A stretch of DNA of 64,000 nt from Pseudoips prasinana (taxonomy: Eukaryota; Arthropoda; Insecta; Lepidoptera; Nolidae). Location: assembly GCA_951640165.1 (NCBI GenBank), contig OX621245.1, forward strand, positions 25,800,330 through 25,864,329, given 5' to 3'. This document shows, piece after piece, positions 9,330 to 20,329 of the stretch. The first letter of the stretch is position 1; every line of letters begins with the position of its first letter. Both the position numbers and the translations under genes were made by a program. The notes beneath the pieces are model-generated. The model was not told the DNA's origin, searched no databases, and was given only the letters and a program-made list of their open reading frames with translations.

Positions 9330-10780
9330 TACCTAATAAAATTTAATTATTAAAATTTTTATTATTTTTCGTCATTTTACTTCGTATCCACTGGATATGC
9401 TATATACTACTATACTTGTACTATACACAGAATTGTACTAAAACTACTACTATCTGTATCAATATGTAATAAATTCCTTACATACTTTATGGTTCCTTTT
9501 TATTTTATTTTTAATCACGTTGTTCTGAAATATGCTTCAATTAGGCTAAATATGTAAACGGTGCCTTATACTTGGTATAGAAAGATATATCTCTTATATA
9601 TAATAAACTTAGCAATATTATACCAAATACTTAATATAGTATTAAATTAAATTAATTTAACAAACGAGCGAAAAGTTTACTCTTATAAAAAATAAGGTTT
9701 ACTGAGGGTCAAATATTTCATTAGAGAGAACTAATTTACTTAATTTCGATTTACAATAAAGGTGTTGAAATATAATAAAATTATACATTAATCTTAAGTC
9801 TGCCAAAATCTCTCCAAAATAAACGTCTGCTAAATTGAAGAATTGTTAATAATGACAGAATGGGCTTTATTCTTTTACTTGATTGCTTTAGTGCTAATAA
9901 ATTTGCTTGGCGTGCCAAATTGTTTAACTTGCACTTATTTATCTCCTTTATCAAGTAAATTCACAAATAAATTAAAAGAAAATGTCTGCTTCTTGGCTAT
10001 CTGAGTAATGAACAGTGTGAGTGAGTGCAATTGGTTAAGAATTGACCACTTAACCTTCGAAAACGTTCCGACTCCTAATTGCCATTTCGATTAAACTTGC
10101 TGTCAGATAAAACAACTGTATAGAAATCGGTTCACCCGTTTTAATGCCACCGCCAGCCAGACACACTAACACATTCTTCAGTGTTTAACATTTCTATTTT
10201 TCGGTCGGCCATTAAGAATGCCATAATTAGCGTTGATAAAACTCAAAACATTACTGGCATCCTGAACTATACTAACCTTCTTTTTCAGTCATGTTAATAA
10301 TATAAAAAACCTATTACTCGACGGGTTGATAGACAGAAAAATATATAAGTATTTTAAATTTGTACTTTACGCTAAATAATGACTTTCATAGGACATTTTG
10401 GAAACTTTGAATTATTTCTTGACCTTGAAGTATTTCTGAAAATTAAACACAGCCCATGTTACATCCCATAAACGCTCATAATGTAGCTTTTTATATGTGA
10501 AAGATTGTTTATTTAGGTTAAGAAGTTTTGAGTTAAACAAAAGAAACATACAACTAATTAATAATTTTTTTTTCACTATTTAATCATATTTAAGATAATA
10601 CAGTTTTTTAAAAGATATTCTCACAACGCAACTAGATTTTAACTTAATACTTTGCAAGTGTCACTGATATCGAGTGATAAGCATTCGAACTGACAATTTA
10701 AATCGCTGGCGTAGCCTATCATTAAGTTTCTAATTTGAAATGAATACCTAACTTATGATGTCTTTGCTGATGTCCGAGCT
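9330..10780. other. AT-rich stretch without recognisable gene or repeat
   Basis: About 1.4 kb of low-GC sequence with no credible frame, tRNA-like head or repeat shared with the rest of the window. It may be older unique DNA. Confidence 0.55.
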
Positions 10781-10784
10781 GATG

Positions 10785-10895
10785 TGCGTTTCATTTCAGG
10801 AAAAATCGCAGTAACACTTTAACGGCCTGACTCGGGAGTCAAACCCAGGTCCTCACTGCGATTGAACATGCTACCAATAGCCCGATGAGGCGATT
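10785..10895 (-). repeat. Decayed tRNA-derived SINE head
   Basis: On the minus strand the B-box-like GACCTGGGTTTGACTCCC follows a region resembling an A box. No tail was identified. Low similarity to the other SINE heads here. Confidence 0.4.
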
Positions 10896-11740
10896 AAAAA
10901 GGAAGTTTCTTTATAGTTACCGCTTTAAACAAATTTTATATTTGGCCATCTCAAAAGCACTTCATGAAATATTGCGTAATATAGATATAAAAAAACATAC
11001 AACTCCTTCTTTTTGAAGTCGCTTAAAAAGGGCTATGTCTCAAGAAAGATTGTCTCAAGTTCTCTTTATTAAAGTGACACGGGTAATATTTAGCTCAGCA
11101 TCCTCTGTTAGAATCTAATGTAAATAAATGGGTTGGTAAAGACTAAAGACATCAGTGGTGAAACTTTGGGACAGTTAAAAATGAAGGTCTCGACTTTGAA
11201 ACGACAATCGCTCAACATTAGCGAGACACCCTTGAAACTACAGGTGGGTTGGAAGTTTCATGTCTGAAATTCGTATTGTCATCTATTAGGACTTGTAAAG
11301 TCAAAACTGTGATTTATTTTGTGACGAAACTGAGCTTAAATGTGTTAATAGAAGTAATGTGTACTGATTTATCAAAACACTCACAAAAATCTATAAGATT
11401 AGATAATGATAAAATCGTTATTTTTTAGAAAACATAATTAAAGGACATTACCAGCAAGTAGAATTATTAAAAAAAAACACAAACAAACAACGCAAAAAAC
11501 AAAGGCTTCGGGGGCTGCCGATAGAAGTGCAAACTGGAAACTACTTTTACTTCTACCGGCTTCTTACATTTCTCTTATAGGAAAGTAGTGTTTATTTGAC
11601 GCGAGTAGCGAGTGGAAGCTGTAGCCTTGGGGCGGTAAAGACTCTTAGTAATTGCTTCCCTCTCTATGGTGGGAATTTAAAGATAGAACTAAATTTGGTT
11701 AGGCAGTTGGCTGTAAAAATGTAACATAATTAAGAAAAAA

Positions 11741-11935
11741 AAAGTGCACAACACCGCTAAAGAAGTTTTCACTTCAAAAATGCTGCGGTAATTGAGTGTA
11801 GCCAGTGTGAGTGTGAGTTAGCAAAAAGACCCTCCGTCTTACGAATATTCGATCAGGTCACGTGTCCTGACGCGAGTTTAATATTTTTTACCCATCGCAA
11901 AAAGAGCACAACACCGCTAAAGAAGTCTCAATTAA
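11741..11935. repeat. Pair of short direct repeats
   Basis: GCACAACACCGCTAAAGAAG occurs at about 11747-11766 and again at about 11908-11927, about 160 bp apart, each preceded by an A-rich run. Possibly termini of a short unclassified element. Confidence 0.5.
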
Positions 11936-11963
11936 AAAAAAAAATAGTGACAATTAGGTATTG

Positions 11964-12230
11964 ACGGTCACCGTAGTCTAGTAGTTGTAGCTCCTGTCTA
12001 CGAAGCTGGTGGTCCTGGGTTCGAATCCCGGGAAGTGCAAATATTTGAGTGATGATCACGAATATTTGTTTCTGAGTCATGGATGTTTTCTATGTATTTA
12101 TTTATTTATCTGTCTATATAAGTATGTATGTCGTACCCTTAGTACGCCTGGTACCCTTAGTACAAGCTTTGCTTAGTTTGAGGCTAGGATGATCTGTGTG
12201 ACATTATCCCTAGATATTATTATTAATTAG
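11964..12230 (+). repeat. SINE-B, full length
   Basis: tRNA-derived SINE with A box TAGTCTAGTAGTTG (11974-11987) and B box GGTCCTGGGTTCGAATCCC (12011-12029). The body includes CATGGATGTTTTCTATGTAT, the tail AAGCTTTGCTTAGTTTGAGG and an (ATT)n end. Complete minus-strand copies are at 21388-21633 and 43712-43962. The internal boxes would direct RNA polymerase III transcription; movement would need a LINE in trans. Confidence 0.88.
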
Positions 12231-12955
12231 GTATATCTGCCGAAAATAAAAGACGCCCAACTGTGACATTGATGCTGAGATCAACAGCAGGATCGGTATA
12301 GCTTCAGCAGCATTGGGGAAGTTGTGTTCGAAGGTTTTCTGCTCACATGACTTGAAACTTGCCACTATCATCTTACCACCGAGATGTTATCCAGTCGTAT
12401 TTAATGCGTCGACCTCTTCGGTGGCGCGGATACATATTTGGCGAATAAATGTCTGGCGAAGCAGATATTTTATTCTGAACTGATGGAGATTCGCAAAATA
12501 TCTTACTTGATTGTTCTTTTTGTCGGAGTATCTTTTGATTAGGTAATATTTGTTGTTCACACTTTTAAGTGTTACTATTATTACTTGTACTACTTCAAAC
12601 TAGTATTACTTCAAAGTATCTATTATAAATAACATAGTATAGGTACCTACTTACCATTTAGAAGGTTTTTTTAAGGTGAGAAACAGAAGATCTGTACATC
12701 ATATATCTAGTTTTAAGTATATAGTGCCTTTTGATATTATTTAATGGTTAATTATGTATTTATTTATATATTGATTATTGATGAGATAATATCGGCTAAA
12801 ACCATTGTGATTTATTACTTCCATAACACAGAATAAGATTGATAATATTTTTATTTTCGTTCAGGCTTTAAGAAATCTTTTTATTGAAAAGATTGGGCAT
12901 TGTTTGAACCTAATTGGGTTTTAAGGATTATATTACCAATTAAGTACTATTATTA
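12231..12955. other. AT-rich stretch, nothing recognised
   Basis: No supported gene or repeat. Confidence 0.5.
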
Positions 12956-12963
12956 GACATGAT

Positions 12964-13042
12964 CGGTACCTTTTGACCTTTTGTACTAAAATAAACTAAG
13001 GACGGTATTAGGCTATTAACGGAATTAGGTCCAAAAGGTATA
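12964..13042. repeat. Small inverted repeat related to the 4784-6166 element
   Basis: GGTACCTTTTGACCTT (12965-12980) faces AGGTCCAAAAGGTAT (13027-13041). The motif is the same as the subterminal repeats of the 1383-bp TIR element. It may be a decayed relative or a deletion remnant; no target duplication was found. Confidence 0.4.
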
Positions 13043-13476
13043 ATGAATAGCGGTTATAAACCGGAATGTAATAAGTGAGACGAGTGTTCTGTTGTCTTAT
13101 GATCTAGTGTGTTTAACCGCAGACAATGCGGCGCGAGGTTCATATCCTGGGCCGGATCAAAATAATACTAAGGCGTTATTACTGGTAAGGATAATATAGC
13201 AATAATATTTTTCCGCCGGAAGTTAAATAGATTACGGATTCAGAGAGTATGTAAAGCCGCTCCTGTGTATGATTTTCAGAGTTAAACAGAATAGGGAATG
13301 CACCTGAATTACCTACATTATCTATTTACTATCGTAATATAATCTACGTATATATTATTTTAAACTACCATGATAGAAATAATCAAATTCATTACAATCT
13401 TTAAATTTGTTTCTATAATATTATTCGAATTCAAATTTGTAATTTTATACTACACTATACTATAACTATAACATTA

Positions 13477-13795
13477 TCTATACATAATAAAATCGTAGGA
13501 AAGTAAAATATGTACATTGAATATTTTTCAAAAAGGATACTTGGGGCGTGATCTACAATCGATATCCAAGCCAAAAATATAGTTTTTAGATTTTTTGTCT
13601 GTGTGTATGTTTGTCTGTATGTATGTCCGGGCTAAACTCAAAAAGTACTGCATGGATTTACTTCAAATTTTGCATGAATATTACTAAGACGTCGGGTCAA
13701 CATATAGGCTACATATTATCACGCTATTACCTACGGGGGAGGAGCTATGATAATTTATAAAATTTAACGCGGGTAAAACCGCGGGGCAAATCTAG
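13477..13795 (+). mobile_element. Hel-1 Helitron, complete
   Basis: Starts TCTATACATAATAAAATCG after A13476 and ends with the CGCGGG/CCGCG hairpin and CTAG (13792-13795) before T13796. 319 bp, non-coding, close to the copies at 3897 and 61143. Confidence 0.88.
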
Positions 13796-14045
13796 TTAAT
13801 AATATTTATTTTGTGAACATATTCCACGTTGTTACACACATATAAATATATAATTATTGACTCCATATCCTGCACCGGAAAGCTATTTGTGCTATTGTTA
13901 GGTTCATTACTGGTCCCATAATATGGATATGTTTTGATAAACAACCGCAATGTATCGATTCCATTGACCTGTAGCGTAGCTATTTCAATGTTATAAATTA
14001 ACATACAATCAATAATATTACGATAACATAGAATAGAACATAGTT

Positions 14046-14182
14046 TACTATCTGTGCCCCGCGGATTTCCCCATACGTAACTTTATAAATTTTATTAACT
14101 CCATACCAAATTTTATTAAAATCGCTCCAGACGCTAAGACGTGAAAAAGTAACAAACATACACACTCACAAACTTTAGCGTA
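14046..14182 (-). mobile_element. Hel-2 Helitron fragment
   Basis: Contains GTGCCCCGCGG, CATACCAAATTTTATTAAAA and ACAAACATACACACTCACAA of Hel-2. The middle (GTGTCAGCTAAC region) is deleted, and the hairpin is altered, so it is decayed. Confidence 0.75.
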
Positions 14183-14214
14183 ATTACTTGGTTAAGAACA
14201 TTTTACATGTCACT

Positions 14215-14402
14215 TCACACTAATATTATAAAGGCGTAAGTTTGTGAGTGTGTGACTGTGGGAGTGTGAATGTTTGTTCTACACGTCTAAACGGCTGGCA
14301 CGTTTTTCATTAAATTTGGATGGAGTTAGCTGATACCCTGGATTAACACATAGGCTATAATTTATAAAGTTTAACGCGGGTAAAACCGCGGGGCACAGCT
14401 AG
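14215..14402 (+). mobile_element. Hel-2 Helitron, complete
   Basis: Begins TCACACTAATATTATAAAGG and ends with the CGCGGGTAAAACCGCG hairpin and CTAG (14399-14402) followed by T. About 188 bp. It lies in inverse orientation next to the fragment at 14046-14182. Confidence 0.85.
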
Positions 14403-14497
14403 TAAGAAAATAAATTAGACACAGTGTTATGGTGTTTTGTTATAAGCGCATATTGTCTAATGGGGGATGTTTAGCAACCTATTTCTATAATCTTCCC

Positions 14498-14791
14498 TTA
14501 CTTTACATTTTGTAAATACAATGAAGAAGTAAGGTTTGTGGTTTTACGATTCCAGCAGGTATTGGAATACCTGCTGGAATCCAGTATAACAACGGATTTA
14601 GGGTGATATTCGGACTGCCACGCTATTGCACTGCCTCGGCCATGTTTGCAAAAAAGAGCGTGGATATGTTTCATGCCATCATAAAGAAACGATGTGCCTC
14701 TATGATGTAACGCCAACGCGATCCAGTTCGAATAGCATTCTGAGTGTGTAGGGTTGTCGCTGGGATTCGCCTTTGTTCCGGCACTGGACAT
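14498..14791 (-). other. Unrecognised 97-codon open frame with an internal hairpin
   Basis: An open frame with ordinary amino-acid composition (MSSAGTKANPSDNPTHSECY at its start). I do not recognise a family, and no start context, intron or neighbour supports a host exon. Its 3' part contains a perfect inverted repeat, 16-bp arms around GG (14548-14581), which reads SSRYSNTCW in this frame. It could be a chance frame in repeat-derived DNA. Confidence 0.2.
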
Positions 14792-14877
14792 CCTTACACT
14801 CTACAGGTGGTCGTGTTCTGGGCTTGGTATAGACTTGTGCCCATCACATTATAGTGGAATTGTTATCACTAACACTA

Positions 14878-15030
14878 GTTATTAAGATGTATTCCATTTC
14901 CATTGCTCTTTGGACGACCTTGAGCCGCCTGATAAGCCCCATAGTGAGCAACCACGTCTCTGTTCCGTAAGTCATCACTGGCAACACACACTGGTCGAAG
15001 ACTTTCGACTTGAGACACTGCGGTGTTTGG
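14878..15030 (-). pseudogene. RTE-type LINE fragment (upstream of the usual 3' end)
   Basis: The minus strand encodes LKSKVFDQCVLPVMTYGTET followed by WLLTMGLIRRLKVVQRAMEM, the thumb-side end of an RTE-like reverse transcriptase, immediately N-terminal to the region found at 34200. It is truncated at both ends. Confidence 0.8.
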
Positions 15031-15109
15031 GATGTATTCCTAACAAATAATATGGACTGTGTCTGAATTAAATGATAAATTATTATTATTTTCGGTTTTT
15101 TTTTCACGT

Positions 15110-16090
15110 AAATCTTTTTCGGTTAATACTGATACTCACGGGCTTACGCCAAGTCAGTATAAAGTTCCATTTGGGACTCATAATGTGGTGTATCATCCTG
15201 CATAATATTTTTTAACGATTCTACAGGTGTTCAAAATCACAGCATTTTGCATATTTATGTAGGTGTTTGGCTCTAAGTCTAAAATACGTAGGGAGTGGTG
15301 TAAATACCTTGGAATTAATATTATTCTTACATGTTAATTACCAATATTATTTACAAGCTATCATACAAGGGTATTTTAATACAAATGCAACTCAAATACA
15401 TATATGGGCTACATGGACAGAAATTTCCGCACAATCCTGGCATTCACCAGCAAAACCGCCTTCTGCATGTAACTCTCCAGCCAGATATCAAGCACTACTA
15501 GCAAGGTTGATTTTCAGGGATTTAGGAATAACTCTATTTGTGGATATAACAATTATAATAGGTATGATCGTATCGTAACCCATATATTATTATTATACCT
15601 GCTTGTACTTATATTTAAGCGTGACTTTACGAGTCAGAGCCTGCACTGTCATTGCGATAATATTGATACGACCCCAAAAGTTACAAAGTTATCCGCTGTG
15701 GAGCAAGTAAAATCTTTCATCTACGTGACACTGAAAAGGCGTACGAAAAAAAGGACGAAGGGTGAATATTGTCTCAACAGAATGTTTAAACGCTTTCTTC
15801 CCTGGGCGAAGCATCTTAAAGAAAGTTAAACTCCAACTTAAATCGTTTATTCTGGCCGCAGTTTTATTCTTCCCAACTGGTAACGACAGTTTAACACTGC
15901 GAAAATGTATATCTAGGTGAGCAGTTAAAACTGAAAGTACCTAGTTTCAGTATTAACTGCACATTGAGGTTTTGAACTGAAGCTTTTTATGGACATTTGG
16001 GATGTGGATGTAGATGAGGAAAAATAAACAAAAGAAGACGTGAACGACCTAAAGAGGGGCAATTGGACCTATTTTATTATTTCTTCTTCG
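15110..16090. other. Stretch without recognisable gene
   Basis: A 103-codon frame (15267-15578) is present but has no family resemblance I can name. No SINE, LINE or Helitron ends were seen. Confidence 0.5.
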
Positions 16091-16095
16091 CATTA

Positions 16096-16340
16096 CCAGG
16101 GACCTACCGCCTAAGTCACCGATCAAATAGATGGAGATCGGCGTTCAAATAGATGAAAATTAAAATGATTAAATAATTCATCCAGCGGCTTCCATAAGCA
16201 CATGTGACGTCATAAATGGTCCGGAATCGAATTTCAACGTTGAAGCCGATTGAATGAATGAATGATTTAGTCATTTTTAACCTTCATCTATTTGAACACC
16301 GATCACGATAACTGGCGAATTAGACGGTAGCCTCCCCTGG
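16096..16340. mobile_element. Palindromic MITE, family M, diverged copy
   Basis: Ends resemble AGGGACCTACCG and its inverse, and the interior carries TGTGACGTCATAAATGGTCC and TTTAGTCATTTTTAACCTTC. The same order of blocks occurs in the better preserved copy at 48040-48280. Non-coding. Confidence 0.65.
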
Positions 16341-16475
16341 GCATATATTGTATACAGTTATTTAGATTCGGGGAACTCTAACTACAACAACAGCTACCGC
16401 ACTGGCACGGTAAAACGGATTTTTAAGAAAGCCAACTACCAACCATCTTGAATAACTGAGATTTCTAGACGTCAT

Positions 16476-16601
16476 AAGGCTATTAGAAACTCTCGTGACA
16501 ACAATGTCACAAGAGTTTCCAATAGCCTTTTGTCTTCGGCAAGTACAAAATGTTGGATTGTATACAAATACAATGCAACTGTCGTACTTGCCAGCGACAA
16601 A
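16476..16601. repeat. Two adjacent long hairpins
   Basis: The first has 24-bp arms (16476-16499 and 16506-16529) with two mismatches and a 6-nt loop. The second pairs about 16527-16563 with 16565-16601, imperfectly, around TATACAAAT. Together they form a foldback region; several short frames across it are incidental. It could be a foldback/MITE derivative or an RNA hairpin source. Confidence 0.6.
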
Positions 16602-16734
16602 ACGGCCGCGAACTCGCCGCGCCAACCACCACCATCGAATACTCTTAGTTTGTATTGCTTAATGCCAGATGCGCCAGATTTTGTTTTTCCATCCCACCGA
16701 GAACTCATGTCACACCCTTTTTAAACAATAAAAA

Positions 16735-17125
16735 CATGCTGAAAATGAAATCTCGTAGGAAGCTGCACTTGGCATGTCTGTTATTCGGTGTCATACAGTT
16801 TAATCAGCCTACATATTTATTTAACAAGCTTGTCTGGATCTCGGGTGGAAGAAAACATACAGGTAGAAAATGCGCACAGCAACTATCTATACCAAAACAT
16901 AAAACAGCTGCATTCAGAGGAAGCTTTCGTTATGCCGCTAGCAAAGTATGGAATAATATACCCCCACCTATTAAAACTGCTAAAACTATTTACACATTCC
17001 GGAAACGCTTGCGTCAATTCCTTATAGGTACGCAGCTAAAGTTTAGTAATATAAACCAAAATAATTCAATAATTTAAATTTTACAATAAGTTCCAATTTA
17101 GCTTCAGTATGTGTATCTGTGAGAA

Positions 17126-17160
<35 letters not shown>

Positions 17161-17630
17161 TCTTGTTTACTATTATTTGATGCAATTTATAAGTACGATT
17201 GTTAGCTATCGACTGAAGTATATTTGCAATGGGTTACGGTATATTGACAGCGAATCGGAGCAGTATGATTTTATTTTATTTTATGTTGATTTTATTGTAA
17301 TATCGTTAATTAAGATTTTTTGTTTCTTTCTTTTAAACCGTATTCTTTTATTTTGTTCTATATATATTATTTTTAAGAAACGTATTGTCTTATGTATGTA
17401 ATTTATGTAGCACATTTGTGACTCACTGTGGCAGGTAGCTGAAAATCAGCGTTACAGCCATATTGTGGTTGTAACATCATGCTGAGCTGCTAGCCATTTG
17501 AGCGCACTAAATCTGTTTTAGTAACAATAATAGAGTATTTTGTATGGTATTTATATTGTTTGTTGCCATTGTTACTCTGTGTCTTTTTGTATATTTATTA
17601 TGTGTGCTCAATAAATACTTTTTTCTTCTT
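16735..17630 (+). pseudogene. CR1/jockey-like LINE 3' end: RT C-terminus and 3' UTR
   Basis: The frame to 17077 encodes a LINE ORF2 C-terminus: RRKLHLACLLFGVI, then RSIPKHKTAAFRGSF-like and RYAASKVWNNIPPPIKTAKT, then FRKRLRQFLI. The pattern F..SFRYAA...WN.+PP.IK....FR..L is the usual tail of CR1/jockey-type reverse transcriptases. About 540 bp of 3' UTR follow, including a (TG)n tract and an AATAAA signal near 17612, then a TTCT-rich end. The RT core is missing, so the copy is 5'-truncated and inactive. Confidence 0.8.
17127..17160 (+). repeat. (TG)n microsatellite
   Basis: Nearly pure TG dinucleotide tract inside the LINE 3' UTR. Confidence 0.9.
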
Positions 17631-17734
17631 CTTTCTTTTCTTCTTTCTTTCTTAATTTGCAGGTATCGATGAAATGTTTTCATCAATCCATAATCATATG
17701 AGGTTTACTACCTAGGCTTAAACACTTAGTATAA

Positions 17735-17975
17735 AAATATCCACCATACTGTATACTGCTGCGTGCTGAAGGCATAGAATATCATCACCCCATCTCAACC
17801 CGTGGGGAGCGTAAAAATCGACCGAGGGAATACCTACCAGAGAACAGGCAGCAGCGTTTTTCTGTGAACTATGACCATCAAACCGCGATCGCCAACCCGT
17901 TTGCCAAGCGTGGCGATTATGGCATATCCCCCCCATTCTTTGGGGAGGCTTTTGTCCAGCAGTGGACATACTTTG
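17735..17975 (+). repeat. Family G repeat (SINE-like, RTE-type 3' end)
   Basis: Carries GAACTATGACCATCAAACCG, GCGATCGCCAACCCG and ends GGGGAGGCTTTTGTCCAGCA then GTGGACA, the same end as the RTE LINE tails. Other copies: 30872-31090 (-), 48290-48590, 51155-51365 (+), 56050-56240 (-). No intact frame is conserved between copies. Confidence 0.7.
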
Positions 17976-18422
17976 GCTTACGTGATACTGTATACAAAAC
18001 CAACAAAGGTGTCGAGAGAAAATACAGCACGTTACAAACAGTTGTCAAGACACAAGCTCTTAATTGAGATTGATTCAATCCAGTTCATGTTCACATTGGA
18101 AGTCACATGCCTCTTGATCTTGATTTTAATTTATGTTATTGCGTCCTTTTGTTATTGAGCTACAGTTATTGACAACGGGTAGAGGTCGAAATGAGCAGAT
18201 ATTGAGTTAACCGGAGGTATGACAAACTCGCAAGTAGTAATATTCATACGTATTGACTTCATTTGATGTAACCTCTCATTAATTTGCTGTCCCTTAAAAA
18301 GTGGTGGTAGTGGCCATAGTAATATATATTTTATTTAGTAACAATTAACAATTTTTTTAACAGTCACATTTTTACAGTACTTTATTGCAAACTCAGTAGA
18401 AATTAAATTAATTATATAAAAA

Positions 18423-18487
18423 GCGGCCCAGTGCAAGTCGGTCTCGCCCATGAAGGGTTCCGTAGCAGCAAGTATTTGAGTTGATTG
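18423..18487 (+). repeat. Family L repeat fragment
   Basis: Short match (GTGCAAGTCGGTCTCGCCCA then GAAGGGTTCCGTAGCA) to the longer copy at 30627-30850. Confidence 0.55.
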
Positions 18488-18958
18488 AAAGATAATTTAT
18501 GATAAAAAAATACTTATTGCATGGTAATGTACATCATATATTTTTTTTTGTTTTACCATTCTCTTATTTTAGAAGTTCCGGGGGGGAGACACACATTTTA
18601 CCACTTTGGAAGTGTCTCTCGCGCAAACTATTCAGTTTAGAAAAATGATATTAGAAATCGCAATATCATTTTTGAAGACCTATTCAAAGACACGCCATAT
18701 GTACGGGTTTGATGAAAGATAAATTTTGAGTTTCAGTATGGGATTGACAGTTTTCTGATGTCATTGGGTAGTTTGTTGTAGAAGCGATGATAAGTAGCAA
18801 GCAGCTATACCAGTTGGCCACAGAAGTCTTTTTCAGTTTCTAAATAAATTAATAAATATATCTGACAATTCATCTGAAGTCATGATATTTAATGCATGAC
18901 ATGATCAAAGAGGAAGCAATGACTATAGCTAAAGAAAAATTTATTACTGTTGCTCAAT

Positions 18959-19037
18959 TGTATAACATAAAATTTACGATTTAGTATTTCCTTTCAATAC
19001 TGAAGGAAATACTACATCGTAAATTTTATATTATACA
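18959..19037. repeat. 79-bp near-perfect hairpin
   Basis: Arms of 35 bp (18959-18993 and 19003-19037) differ at two positions around a 9-nt loop. No repeat family with these arms was seen elsewhere in the window. Either a very short MITE or a source of hairpin RNA. Confidence 0.8.
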
Positions 19038-19039
19038 GG

Positions 19040-20044
19040 ATATATATCACAGGCTTGTCCAACCATTACGATATCAATAATCAATATAAATATTTATTAA
19101 ACATTATTCTTATAAGTCTTATAAACATATAACTCTTTAAGTCAGAGGGAACGGTGTTATAACTATATTTTGAGCTATATCTGCTAGAAAGTTCAAAAGG
19201 AATATATCTGAAAGGACCTACTGCCTTTAATATCATTTGCCATACAATTATTATATTAATTAGCTTGGCAGCGTCCGAAGCTGTAGTATCCATGCAACGT
19301 ATAGAATAATAGGACCGTACCTGGCTCGTCTTCACTACACGAGCCAGTCCTACCTCTCTGAAGGCATAACACAGACTCAGCCCATATTCAGGCGACATTG
19401 TGACGATGCGCTCGAGACAAATAATAAGTATACCCACATACACTACAGTAGCTTATCGGTGCTTACCACGGAATGGTAAAGGGAGCTAATTCGAGACCCG
19501 CCGGACGATTTAACTAGATGATTTCCTATTTTTCAGAAGAAACCATTAGATATGTATGCATTTCTTTACTATTCAAATTATGTTCCAGAAAAGGTTTGTG
19601 AACGTCACCAGTTTAACTGCACCCCTATATCAAACACAAATAGAAATTTTTCGATACCAAAACTATAAGGTTAAAAATAACATTTTTTGACCATAATATG
19701 GCTGAACAAATTCGATAATCATTTTTCACAATCTTTTTATAATAGGTGCAATAGCCTTTACAAGGTATTTCAAGGTATCAATACAAAACAACTGATTAGG
19801 CACAGAGCTGAAGCATTTAATAGTTTCTATTAATACCGCGACAAATACGATAAATGTTAAAAGACGCCGACCAGACAGGATAATAAATAATTATTTAATG
19901 TAGAGAAGACAATTTAATAGGCATTAATTAACCAGCGTCACACTAATTCGTCTTCAAGGACTTTATGCAGTTTTGTCACTACCTAAAATCGAGTTAAACT
20001 AAACCTTGTGTCGTCTAGAAAACGTTAAATTAAATGACTAATTT
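19040..20044. other. AT-rich stretch, nothing recognised
   Basis: A 120-codon minus frame (19081-19443) exists without family resemblance. No supported gene. Confidence 0.45.
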
Positions 20045-20046
20045 AA

Positions 20047-20190
20047 TTTAATGCCTGTGAGTTGACTCAGTTGGTAGTGAACCTGCTTACAGATCCAAAG
20101 CGGGTTGCGGGTTCAATCTTTGCACAAGACAAATATTTGTGGTCATGAACCTGTTTGTTCTTGGTGTTTTCTATGTATTCTGTGTATGTA
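20047..20190 (+). repeat. tRNA-derived SINE, partial
   Basis: A-box-like GAGTTGACTCAGTTGGTAGT, B-box-like GGTTGCGGGTTCAATC, then a GTTTTCTATGTATTCTG body as in SINE-B. The tail is missing. Confidence 0.6.
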
Positions 20191-20211
20191 TAACAGCATC
20201 TTATGTGCGTT

Positions 20212-20325
20212 ACGAAAATATCGAACGTATTGTATAAATTCGAGTCTGAGATCCATGGTGCGGTGGCGGAGCGGTTAATGCACACGTGTTTGTGGGTCCA
20301 ATTCCCACCCGAACTTAAAAGAGAA
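20212..20325 (+). repeat. SINE family R, head region
   Basis: Contains GGTGCGGTGGCGGAGCGGTT and a degraded B box (GTGGGTCCAATTCC). A fuller copy is at 58630-58850. The tRNA-like unit lacks a complete cloverleaf here, so it is not called as a tRNA gene. Confidence 0.6.
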
Positions 20326-20329
20326 CGGC

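Noticed and set aside
19081..19443. 120-codon minus frame
   Set aside because: Composition does not resemble any family I know; the region is AT-rich and no neighbour supports it.
20260..20325. Possible tRNA gene (GGTGCGGTGGCGGAGCGGTT)
   Set aside because: The B box is damaged and the unit is repeated with flanks at 58.7 kb, so it is a SINE head rather than a functional tRNA.
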